Source: Flavobacteriaceae bacterium
GTDB lineage: Bacteria > Bacteroidota > Bacteroidia > Flavobacteriales > Flavobacteriaceae
DNA: 6,007 bases
Reading direction: 5' to 3'
Assembly: GCA_016649785.1 (NCBI GenBank)
Contig: JAENXB010000176.1
Coordinates: 1-6,007, forward strand
In this document: positions 1-6,007 of the stretch, one piece after another
Layout: each line of letters starts with the position of its first letter
How positions within the stretch are numbered: the first letter of the stretch is position 1
Notes under the pieces: model-generated
Seen by the model: the letters and a program-made list of their open reading frames with translations, nothing else
What the model was told of the DNA's origin: nothing
The model's database searches: none
Made by a program: the position numbers and the translations under genes

Positions 1-15
1 ATTCTATTGATTAAA
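1..15. repeat. Left arm of 15-bp inverted repeat (matches 5869-5883)
   Basis: ATTCTATTGATTAAA at the left edge is the exact reverse complement of TTTAATCAATAGAAT at 5869-5883. The right copy lies directly beside the hairpin of the IS200-type element. The match stops at base 16, although a shared GTACA lies a few bases further inward on both sides, so a weaker extension is possible. It may continue to the left outside the window. The simplest inference is that this is the end of a second, inverted copy of the element. Confidence 0.75.
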
Positions 16-288
16 TACGGTACAAATTTCTGATAACCCTAATTTAAATTTTGAAGAACATTTTAACATTGAACCTTTTTTCGAGTCATCAACCGATTTT
101 CTTTGCATTGCGGGCTATGATGGTTTTTTCAGAAGAGTAAATCCTGCATTTCTGAAATTATTAGGATACCCAAAGGAAGAATTATTTTCCAAGCCAATAA
201 GTGATAATATTTACCCAGGAGATAAATCTGTTTATGGAACCAAGTTAGATTAGCTAATGAACCAGAGATTATCGACTTTTTTAAGTGA
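11..288 (+). pseudogene. Decayed 5' fragment of a PAS-domain signalling protein
   Basis: In the frame starting at base 11 the sequence reads as the N-terminal part of a PAS protein. It contains NPNLNFEEHFNIEPFFESS, then DFLCIAGYDGFFRRVNPAF and LLGYPKEELFSKPI, which is the core of a typical PAS sensor domain (FF..S.D.lcia..dG.f..vNpa....lGy..eEL). The frame ends at a TAG (251-253), only about 65 residues into the PAS similarity. A second frame starting near 235 continues PAS-like for about 17 codons (NQVRLANEPEIIDFFK) and then hits TGA at 286, which suggests a frameshift around 230-250 plus loss of the rest. There is no in-frame ATG. The ACG at 17-19 sits where a start would fit and could be a mutated ATG. 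From memory, this N-terminus resembles PAS-containing histidine kinases of Flavobacteriaceae. It is not part of the kinase at 336, which opens with its own PAS domains. The PAS identity is fairly secure; the exact lesions are inferred. Confidence 0.7.
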
Positions 289-335
289 TCCAGAACATGG
301 AATTAAAGCGCTGCGATTGATTTTAAGAAAAAATT

Positions 336-3300
336 ATGATTAAGCGTTTTTTAGTGGAATTAAAGCATAGATTTGGAAAAAAATTAAACCCCGCGCCCAA
401 ACTCAAACCTATTATGTTTCACCCCGACAATTATTTACAAACCGAATTTTATGATCTCCTTAAAAACGATGTGTCAATCTCTAAATGGCTGAGTGAGAAT
501 ATTATTGATGGGATATGGTATTGTGATCTGGAACAACCCGGAAATTTATGGATAAGCGGTTCTTTCTGGAAAAACTTGGATTATACTGTGGAAGAGGAAG
601 AAAGCGCATTTAAGTCATCAGAAAATGACAGGGACCTCGCAATTCATTTATTTGCGGAATGTGCCGCAAATCCTGAAAAATCTTTTGATGCAGTTTTTAA
701 ATTTAGAAACAAGGCGCAGGAACTCGTTCTATTAGAGGGAAAAGGGAAAGCTGTAAAGAATTCAGAAGGAAAAGTATCGCGACTATTAATACTTCATACC
801 GATCTAAGTCGGAATAAAAATATTAACCAGCAATTGCTGAAGGAAAATAAAGAACTTAATAAAACCAACGAAATTTTTCAGGAAGCTGATAAACTTGCAC
901 GCATTGGCGGATGGCAAATAGATTTGAGCAGTCAAATATTAACCTGGACTAAAATCACCAGGGATATTCATGAAGTGGACAGGGATTACATCCCAACCCT
1001 GGATACTGCCCTTAATTTTTATAAAGAAGGAGAAAGCCGGGACCGGATAAATTATTTGTTTAAGGCTGCAGTTGAAAACGGGATCCCGTATAAAGAAGAA
1101 TTACAACTGGTTACTGCCAAAGGAAACGTGATTTGGGTAAGTGTTTTTGGAAAACCTGAACTTAAAAATGGGAAATGTGTAAAAATTCATGGAGCCATTC
1201 ATGATATTGATCAAAGGAAAAAGAGTGAAATGGAGTTGAAATCTAGTACGGATAAGTTTCAACAAATCTTTAGCAAATCTTCCATTGGTATCATACTAGA
1301 AGGGTCAAACAGTAAAATTTTAACAGTGAATCCTGCCGCCGTTGCCATCTTTAAATATAAGGAATCAGATTTAGAGGAAGTTTTAAATTTAACTTTTAGG
1401 GATATTATTCACCCGGAAGATCTGGAAACTGCAAATTCTTACAGGGAAAGAATATTATCCGGTGAGATAGACAACTATAAAATTGAAATCAGGTTTATTT
1501 TAAAGACAGGAGAAATTATTTGGTGTAATATGAGCACCTCGGTTTTTTCTGAACCCGATGAGGTTGGTTACTTGATTATTACTCAAATAGAAGATATTAC
1601 CTCCCGTAAAAAATGGGAAAACCAGGTTCAGGAAAAGGCCAATTTCTTTAAAAATGCTTTTGAATTTTCCCCTAACGCAATGGCGATGGTTTCTCCTAAA
1701 GGGAAGTTCCTAAAGGTCAACCGGAATTTAACTCAAACTATGGGCTATTCCCAGGAAGAATTGCTGGATCTAAATTTTCAGGAAATTACACATCCGGAAG
1801 ATTTTGAGTCCGATTTTGAGTTATTGAATGAAATAGTTGCACATAAGCGGGAAACCTATCAAATTGAAAAGAGATATATCCCTAAAAACGGAAGCATTAT
1901 TTATGGATTGCTCAATGTTTCCCTTTTACGCGGAAAGAAAGGGGAACCTTTATATTTTATAGCTCAAATAATTGACATTACTGAAATCAGGGAAGCAAAA
2001 GAAGCTTTGAAACAAAGCCTTAGTGAGCTTCAGGGCGTAATGGATGCTACCACTCAGGTTATAATTATTGAAATCGATCTCGATGGGATGGTGCGAAAAT
2101 TTAATAAGGGGGCCGAAAACTTATTGGGATATACCTCTCATGAATTTAATCAGAACATGAACATTCGGCTTCTTCACGATAAAGAGGAAGTACTTGAGCG
2201 GGAGCAATTATTTGCAAAAAAATATTCCGGGGAGGTAAGCGGGTTAGATGTTTTTGTTTTAAGAGCCAAACAAGGAAAAATAGATACCAGGGAGTGGATC
2301 TATATACGTAAAGACGGCACCCGGTTTCCTGTACAACTGGCGGTTACTTCCATTAAAAATGGAGAAGGTGAAATTACTGGTTACTTAGGGGTAGCATCAG
2401 ATATTTCACGTTTTAAACATATTGAAAATGAACTTCGTGAAAGCCAGCAGCGTTGGCAGTTTGCGCTTGAAAGCTCTGGGGATGGCGTTTGGGACTGGGA
2501 CATTCCGGAAGGAACACAATATATGTCTGAACAGGCAAAAAATATGTTGGGCTTTGATGCTGAGGAGGCCCTAACAGACGTAAAAGAATGGAACGAAAGG
2601 GTGCACCCTGAGGAAAGAGAAAAATTGGATCAGGCAGTGATGGATTATTTTGAAGGAAAAGCTCAGGGTTACAATATCGAAAAACGGGTTAAATGTAAAA
2701 ATGGTAATTACAAATGGATATTGGACAGAGGTAAAATTATTGAATGGGATACTTCAGGAAAGCCCTTGAGAATGATCGGGACACAATCTGATATCACCGA
2801 TAGAAAAGAAATGGAAAATTCCCTGGTAAATTCAAAGCTTAAAGCGGAAGCGGCAAATAAATCCAAATCGGAATTCCTGGCAAACATGAGTCACGAAATC
2901 AGAACCCCCTTAAATGGAGTCATTGGTTTTACTGATCTTTTGATGAAAACCCAGCTCACCAAAAGCCAAAGGCAATATATGCAAACGGTCTATTATTCGG
3001 CCAATACTTTATTGGATCTGATCAATGATATTCTGGATTTTTCTAAAATTGAGGCTGGAAAACTGGAACTCAACAATGAGAAAACAGACCTAATTGAACT
3101 TTGTGGAATAACAATAGATATTATTAAACACCAGGCTCATATAAAGGATCTGGAAGTTCTGCTCAATATTTCTTCAGAGATTAACCGCTTTATCTATGCA
3201 GATCCCATCCGCATCCGGCAAATTATCACCAATCTTTTAGGGAATGCCGTAAAATTTACCGAAAAAGGGGAGGTGGAATTAAAAATTGAAGCCATTCCAT

Positions 3301-4457
3301 GCGAAAATAATTCAGATGATATGCTGTACACTTTTTCCATTCGCGATACGGGGATTGGAATTGAACCAAACAATCTTCAGAAGGTTTTTAACGCTTTTGA
3401 TCAGGAGGACTCGTCAACAACCCGAAAATACGGAGGAACAGGCTTAGGGCTTACCATAAGCAACAAACTGCTCGAATTAATGGATAGCAAACTGGAAGTA
3501 ACAAGTGAATTAGGCAAAGGTAGCGTGTTTTCATTTGTAATCAGGTTTAAGTCTGAAAAAGGAGAAGATTATTTAGAAGAAACTACAAAAGCAATCAACA
3601 GGGTTCTTGTAGTTGATGATAATAAAAATAACCGGATCATTCTTAAAGAAATGTTGGCTATTGGTAATATTCAGTCTGAACTGGTTTCCAACGGGATCGA
3701 GGCTTTACAATCCCTGGAAGGCATTAACAGATTCGATTTGGCCATTGTAGATTATAATATGCCATATATGAACGGGATCGATTTAATTGGCCATATTCGA
3801 AATAAACTTAATTATACCCGGGAAGATTTACCAATAATATTATTGCATAGTTCTGCCGATGATGAGAAAATTTATCAGGCTTGTAAAGATTTAAATGTTC
3901 AGTTTAATATTACAAAACCCGTACAAATTGATCACCTTTTTAATATGCTGAAAAATATGAAGGTTTCAGTTAATGAAAAAGAACCCTCAAAGGCTTCTAA
4001 GGATCTTGTTAAATCGGCAACGGTATTTACTATTTTGGTGGCCGAGGACAATCCTATAAATAAATTTCTGGCCAAAACAATTGTCAGGAAAGCATTGCCA
4101 AACGCGAACATATTGGAAGTGGAAAATGGATTTGAGGCCGTAGAAATGTATAAAAATGTACCGATAGATCTTATTTTAATGGATATTCAGATGCCAATTA
4201 TGAGCGGGTTTGAAGCAACCCAAAAAATAAGGGCTTTAGAAGATAAGGATCATCGTGTGCCTATTGTAGCCCTCACTGCGAGAACCTTAAAAGGAGAGCA
4301 GGGGCGATGTGTAGAATTTGGGATGGATGATTATATTACCAAACCGGTGATCTTTAACACAATAAGGGATATTATCCAAACGTATTTGATCGCGCCACAA
4401 CTTAATGAACGAAATTACCTACAGAAAACTAAACCAGGGAATGAGGATTTAGTTTAA
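336..4457 (+). CDS. Soluble multi-PAS hybrid histidine kinase (6 PAS, HisKA, HATPase_c, 2 receivers)
   Basis: This is a sensor kinase that autophosphorylates on His and passes the phosphate to its own receivers. There is no signal peptide or hydrophobic stretch, so it should be cytoplasmic. Approximate domains by residue: PAS1 50-158 (divergent; DGIWYCDL at 58), a short coiled coil 160-185, PAS2 182-295 (ends HDIDQRKK), PAS3 308-425 (HPED at 359), PAS4 437-552 (HPED at 486), PAS5 564-693, PAS6 706-825 (GDGVWDWDI; HPEE at 757). HisKA spans about 838-910 with the H-box FLANMSHEIRTPLNG and phosphoacceptor H853. HATPase_c spans about 955-1077: N-box N966/N970, G1 box DTGIGI at 1004, G2 box GGTGLGL at 1033. 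Receiver 1 spans about 1089-1205 (D1094/D1095, acceptor D1139, K1194). Receiver 2 spans about 1233-1350 (E1237/D1238, acceptor D1283, T1314, K1336). All catalytic residues are present. It lacks an HPt domain, which the next gene supplies. PAS ligands cannot be read from sequence. ATG 336 is the first in-frame ATG after a stop at 324; M27 (base 414), just before HPDNYLQTEFYDLL, is a possible alternative start. Neither start has a clear ribosome binding site. Confidence 0.95.
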   Translation: MIKRFLVELKHRFGKKLNPAPKLKPIMFHPDNYLQTEFYDLLKNDVSISKWLSENIIDGIWYCDLEQPGNLWISGSFWKNLDYTVEEEESAFKSSENDRDLAIHLFAECAANPEKSFDAVFKFRNKAQELVLLEGKGKAVKNSEGKVSRLLILHTDLSRNKNINQQLLKENKELNKTNEIFQEADKLARIGGWQIDLSSQILTWTKITRDIHEVDRDYIPTLDTALNFYKEGESRDRINYLFKAAVENGIPYKEELQLVTAKGNVIWVSVFGKPELKNGKCVKIHGAIHDIDQRKKSEMELKSSTDKFQQIFSKSSIGIILEGSNSKILTVNPAAVAIFKYKESDLEEVLNLTFRDIIHPEDLETANSYRERILSGEIDNYKIEIRFILKTGEIIWCNMSTSVFSEPDEVGYLIITQIEDITSRKKWENQVQEKANFFKNAFEFSPNAMAMVSPKGKFLKVNRNLTQTMGYSQEELLDLNFQEITHPEDFESDFELLNEIVAHKRETYQIEKRYIPKNGSIIYGLLNVSLLRGKKGEPLYFIAQIIDITEIREAKEALKQSLSELQGVMDATTQVIIIEIDLDGMVRKFNKGAENLLGYTSHEFNQNMNIRLLHDKEEVLEREQLFAKKYSGEVSGLDVFVLRAKQGKIDTREWIYIRKDGTRFPVQLAVTSIKNGEGEITGYLGVASDISRFKHIENELRESQQRWQFALESSGDGVWDWDIPEGTQYMSEQAKNMLGFDAEEALTDVKEWNERVHPEEREKLDQAVMDYFEGKAQGYNIEKRVKCKNGNYKWILDRGKIIEWDTSGKPLRMIGTQSDITDRKEMENSLVNSKLKAEAANKSKSEFLANMSHEIRTPLNGVIGFTDLLMKTQLTKSQRQYMQTVYYSANTLLDLINDILDFSKIEAGKLELNNEKTDLIELCGITIDIIKHQAHIKDLEVLLNISSEINRFIYADPIRIRQIITNLLGNAVKFTEKGEVELKIEAIPCENNSDDMLYTFSIRDTGIGIEPNNLQKVFNAFDQEDSSTTRKYGGTGLGLTISNKLLELMDSKLEVTSELGKGSVFSFVIRFKSEKGEDYLEETTKAINRVLVVDDNKNNRIILKEMLAIGNIQSELVSNGIEALQSLEGINRFDLAIVDYNMPYMNGIDLIGHIRNKLNYTREDLPIILLHSSADDEKIYQACKDLNVQFNITKPVQIDHLFNMLKNMKVSVNEKEPSKASKDLVKSATVFTILVAEDNPINKFLAKTIVRKALPNANILEVENGFEAVEMYKNVPIDLILMDIQMPIMSGFEATQKIRALEDKDHRVPIVALTARTLKGEQGRCVEFGMDDYITKPVIFNTIRDIIQTYLIAPQLNERNYLQKTKPGNEDLV

Positions 4458-4473
4458 AACCATTATAAAAACG

Positions 4474-4655
4474 AGCGTATAAATTAAAGGTAAATTCGTA
4501 ACCTCCTTATTTTATTGGCCTTATAATTTGTTAATTGAATTTTAAAAGCCTTTATTCATCTAAAAAAGAAGTACTTTTAAACCTTAATTATATCTTAAAA
4601 AAATCATAAAATATGAAATATCCGTAATTGAAAAAATATAAGCGTAAAAATTAAA
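4474..4655. repeat. Imperfect direct repeat in the kinase/HPt intergenic gap
   Basis: AGCGTATAAATTAAA (4474-4488) recurs as AGCGTAAAAATTAAA (4641-4655), with 14 of 15 positions the same and starts 167 bases apart. The two copies lie near opposite ends of the 238-bp gap between the kinase stop and the HPt gene. They could be binding sites for a regulator of the downstream pair. The sequence is AT-rich, so chance similarity is possible. I see no convincing TTTG/TAnnTTTG promoter pair, no strong terminator and no small gene in this gap. Confidence 0.3.
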
Positions 4656-4695
4656 AATCTGAATCAGGTAATTTAGCCCCAAATCACCCACTTTC

Positions 4696-5454
4696 ATGAA
4701 AAACCCAAATGCTTCCCTACAAGCAGGACCTACTATTTTATTGGTAGAAAGCAATATAACAGAACAGGAAAATTTCGCTCACATAGCTTTACAGGAAGGC
4801 TGGCAGCTGGTGATCTGTAACTCCGGCATGGATGCAATCCATTGGTTTAATAAAAACAACAAGGCAGATATTCTTGTAATTGAGGAAAATTCCGCTCCTT
4901 TAAACGGATATCAAACCGCCGATTACATTAAAACAGAATTGGGATTAATGCTGCCGGTATTGATCACTGTTGGAATCGTTCCAACTCCACAGGAATTACG
5001 CGTAATTGCTTATGCAGAAGGGGTTATAAAAAAACCTTTTATAAAATCTACCACCATTCTTCAAATTAATGAAATTCTGGAAAAGTTACCTGATAGATCT
5101 CCTGCCCAAAACGATTGTTATTCATTAAATTATTTAAGGGATATTTTCGAAGGTCATGAGGAATCTGTTTTTGAATCTTTGGAATTGTTCAGCACTTCGG
5201 TCAATACAGAGCTTGAGCAGTTAAATATTGGACTTCAGGACAGAGATTATAACAGGATCCGGGAGATCGCACACAGTATAAAATCTTCGTTCGAAATGTT
5301 GGAGAATGAAACAGGAAGGAGTATTTGCCATCTCCTGAATTCTGAAGCAGAAGAAACCGAAATGCCCGGACTTATACTTGACCTGCAGCTGGAATTTGCA
5401 TCAATAACAAAACAACTAACACGGGATTTCCCTGAACTAAAGATAGGAATATGA
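4696..5454 (+). CDS. Degenerate receiver-HPt fusion, probable phosphotransfer protein
   Basis: A 252-residue cytoplasmic protein with two modules. Residues about 12-130 have the receiver fold pattern: TILLVESN at 13, strand ILVIEEN at 59, PVLIT ending at T91, and KKPF with K113. The acidic pocket is reduced to E18 (S19 replaces the second Asp), and the phosphoacceptor site reads E63-E64 instead of Asp, with the following MPxxDG loop altered to APLNG. Residues about 140-235 form an HPt domain with the core IREIAHSIKSSFEML: H193 is the phosphorylatable His and K196 the usual following Lys. The protein probably shuttles phosphate from the hybrid kinase receivers (stop 238 bp upstream) to the response regulator encoded directly downstream, whose ATG overlaps this stop (ATGA). 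The receiver is unlikely to be phosphorylated normally; Glu could mimic the active state, or the domain may only dock. The start at 4696 leaves 12 residues before the first receiver strand, and there is no nearby alternative Met. The HPt call is strong; the partners are inferred. Confidence 0.9.
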   Translation: MKNPNASLQAGPTILLVESNITEQENFAHIALQEGWQLVICNSGMDAIHWFNKNNKADILVIEENSAPLNGYQTADYIKTELGLMLPVLITVGIVPTPQELRVIAYAEGVIKKPFIKSTTILQINEILEKLPDRSPAQNDCYSLNYLRDIFEGHEESVFESLELFSTSVNTELEQLNIGLQDRDYNRIREIAHSIKSSFEMLENETGRSICHLLNSEAEETEMPGLILDLQLEFASITKQLTRDFPELKIGI

Positions 5455-5813
5455 AAAAGATTTTAGTTATTGAAGACAACCCCATGGTGATCAAGTCTTT
5501 AGAATTTAAACTGACTAAGGATGGTCACGAAGTACTAATTGCGAAAGATGGAAGGGAAGCCATGAAATTATTGAAGGAATCCAATTTCGATTTGATCTTA
5601 ACCGATTTAATGCTGCCTTTTGTAACAGGAAAAGAATTGATAAGTTACATTAAAAAGAATTCTCCCAAAACCCCCATTATCGTATTGTCAACCTCTACCC
5701 AGGAAAATATTATAATGGATGCGTTTAATATGGGCGTTGACGATTTTATAACAAAACCTTTCAGTCCAAACGAACTCTCGCTTAGGGTAAAACGGTTTTT
5801 AAATAAAGTTTAA
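5451..5813 (+). CDS. Single-domain response regulator (receiver only)
   Basis: A 120-residue protein made of one complete receiver domain, with no DNA-binding or enzymatic output domain. Key residues are intact: acidic pair E8/D9 in ILVIEDN, phosphoacceptor D52 in LILTDLMLP, S80 in the switch position (IIVLSTS), and K102 in FITKPF. The C-terminus ends only about 17 residues after that Lys, within the last receiver helix. The start codon overlaps the stop of the HPt gene by 4 bases, so the two are almost certainly translated from one mRNA by coupling. It is the natural terminal phosphoacceptor for the HPt protein and probably acts by protein-protein contact, as CheY/DivK-type regulators do. 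It could also be a phosphate sink. The target is not in the window. Confidence 0.93.
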   Translation: MKKILVIEDNPMVIKSLEFKLTKDGHEVLIAKDGREAMKLLKESNFDLILTDLMLPFVTGKELISYIKKNSPKTPIIVLSTSTQENIIMDAFNMGVDDFITKPFSPNELSLRVKRFLNKV

Positions 5814-5843
5814 GACCAAATTTTAATAATAATAAAATGGTCT
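5813..5843 (+). terminator. Possible terminator-like stem-loop after the response regulator
   Basis: AGACCA (5813-5818) pairs with TGGTCT (5838-5843). After a two-base AA bulge, TTTTA pairs with TAAAA, giving an 11-bp bulged stem with a short ATAATA-type loop. It starts at the last base of the regulator's stop codon, where an operon terminator would be expected. It is GC-poor and no T-run follows, so it is a weak candidate for an intrinsic terminator. Confidence 0.35.
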
Positions 5844-5844
5844 C

Positions 5845-5868
5845 ATGAACAATTTTATGTACGTTCAT
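5845..5868. repeat. Second stem-loop, before the IS200-type end
   Basis: ATGAAC (5845-5850) is the reverse complement of GTTCAT (5863-5868), with a 12-base loop. The right arm is followed by TTTAAT. It could reinforce termination of the phosphorelay operon or be a subterminal structure of the mobile element. Six base pairs with a long loop is weak on its own. Confidence 0.3.
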
Positions 5869-5883
5869 TTTAATCAATAGAAT
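5869..5883. repeat. Right arm of 15-bp inverted repeat (matches 1-15)
   Basis: TTTAATCAATAGAAT is the exact reverse complement of bases 1-15. It ends two bases before the IS200-type hairpin at 5886, so it is probably part of the element's end or its preferred target context. Confidence 0.75.
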
Positions 5884-5885
5884 TC

Positions 5886-5904
5886 CCCGAGGCTCTGCCT
5901 CGGG
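5886..5904. repeat. Perfect 8-bp hairpin at the IS200-type left end
   Basis: CCCGAGGC (5886-5893), loop TCT, GCCTCGGG (5897-5904): a perfect, GC-rich stem in otherwise AT-rich DNA, 30 bases before the transposase start codon. HUH/Y1 transposases of the IS200/IS605 family and their REP-associated relatives bind such imperfect or perfect hairpins in single-stranded DNA. In the mRNA it could also limit read-through transcription or translation into the transposase gene, as is known for IS200. No other copy of this stem is present in the window. Confidence 0.8.
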
Positions 5905-5921
5905 TGTTGCGTAAAGATATT

Positions 5922-5929
5922 TATATTTG
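5922..5929 (+). promoter_or_regulatory. Possible Bacteroidetes -7 box for the transposase gene
   Basis: TATATTTG matches the Bacteroidetes -7 consensus TAnnTTTG exactly. It lies 5 bases before the transposase ATG, which would give a leaderless or nearly leaderless transcript. The nearest upstream TTG (5907-5909) is only 12 bases away, shorter than the usual spacing to the -33 element, so promoter function is uncertain. Confidence 0.3.
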
Positions 5930-5934
5930 TGGTT

Positions 5935-6007
5935 ATGAGTGAACATATCCATAAAAGTCATAACAAGAGTTTGCTTCTTTATCATTTTGTTTGTCCTATC
6001 AAATATA
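5935..6007 (+). CDS. IS200/IS605-family transposase (TnpA-like), N-terminal 24 codons
   Basis: The gene starts with ATG at 5935 and runs open to the window edge. The visible protein begins MSEHIHKSHNKSLLL and continues YHFVCPIKY. This is the characteristic start of Y1 (HUH single-strand) transposases of the IS200 type: a short lead, then a first beta strand of the form LLYHFVxPIKYR. The HUH motif and catalytic Tyr would lie further on and are not visible, so activity cannot be judged. The perfect hairpin just upstream supports the assignment. Such enzymes move DNA as single-stranded circles without target duplication. A REP-associated tyrosine transposase is the main alternative. Confidence 0.85.
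   Translation, partial: MSEHIHKSHNKSLLLYHFVCPIKY

Larger units (their letters stand above)
5869..6007 (+). mobile_element. 5' end of an IS200/IS605-family element, cut by the window edge
   Basis: This stretch holds, in order, the right copy of the 15-bp inverted repeat, a perfect GC-rich hairpin and the start of a TnpA-like transposase gene. That is the layout of the left end of IS200/IS605-type or related REP-associated elements, which recognise subterminal DNA hairpins and have no terminal inverted repeats of the classical type. The exact left boundary is unknown; 5869 is used because the 15-bp repeat seems to belong to the element. The rest of the element lies to the right, outside the window. 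Confidence 0.65.

Noticed and set aside
257..343. 28-codon frame MNQRLSTFLSDPEHG... overlapping the kinase start by 8 bases
   Set aside because: It is in the same frame as the decayed PAS fragment after its TAG and is too short to recognise. It could be residual coding sequence of the pseudogene or an upstream leader, but nothing supports a separate gene.
4522..4530. TATAATTTG as a -7 promoter box for the HPt gene
   Set aside because: The spacing between TA and TTTG is three rather than two bases, no TTTG lies at the right upstream distance, and it is about 165 bases from the ATG.
4517..4553. GGCC...AAAAGCC inverted repeat as the kinase terminator
   Set aside because: Only three GC pairs plus scattered AT pairs with mismatches and no T-run; not convincing.
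4569..4576. 8-bp palindrome AAGTACTT in the intergenic gap
   Set aside because: It is short, AT-rich and without flanking symmetry; it is expected by chance in this composition.
5782..5985. 67-residue minus-strand open frame
   Set aside because: It lies antisense to the end of the regulator, the hairpins and the transposase start. Its middle part is just the translated GC-rich hairpin, and it has no recognisable domain.

Overview
The window looks like chromosomal DNA of a Bacteroidetes bacterium, most likely a marine-type member of the Flavobacteriaceae. The evidence is AT-rich sequence, start codons without Shine-Dalgarno sites, a TAnnTTTG-type -7 box at the right end, and the protein vocabulary (PAS-rich soluble hybrid kinases and an IS200-like TnpA starting MSEHIHKSHNK). 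The genus is inferred from recall and was not checked by a search.

Layout from left to right: (1) bases 1-335 hold no intact gene. They contain the decayed 5' part of a PAS-domain signalling gene (no start codon, a stop, and a likely frameshift). (2) 336-4457 encodes a 1373-residue hybrid histidine kinase with no membrane segment: about six PAS domains, then HisKA, HATPase_c and two receiver domains. (3) 4458-4695 is a 238-bp AT-rich gap with one imperfect direct repeat. (4) 4696-5454 encodes a protein fusing a degenerate receiver domain to an intact HPt domain. (5) 5451-5813 encodes a receiver-only response regulator whose start overlaps the previous stop by 4 bases. (6) 5814-6007 contains two weak stem-loops, then a perfect 8-bp hairpin and the first 24 codons of an IS200/IS605-family transposase that runs off the window.

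The three intact genes can be read as one multistep phosphorelay. The kinase has the histidine and two receiver aspartates but no HPt. The second protein supplies the HPt histidine, and the third supplies a terminal aspartate with no output domain. The inferred path is H853 -> D1139 and/or D1283 -> H193 of the second protein -> D52 of the third. The output is not in the window. The HPt protein's own receiver has Glu where the phosphorylatable Asp should be, so it probably acts as a docking or regulatory module.

The most unexpected structure is a perfect 15-bp inverted repeat between bases 1-15 and 5869-5883. The right copy directly abuts the IS200-type hairpin. This predicts a second, oppositely oriented copy of the same element just outside the left edge. 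If so, the phosphorelay locus and the PAS pseudogene sit between two inverted element ends.
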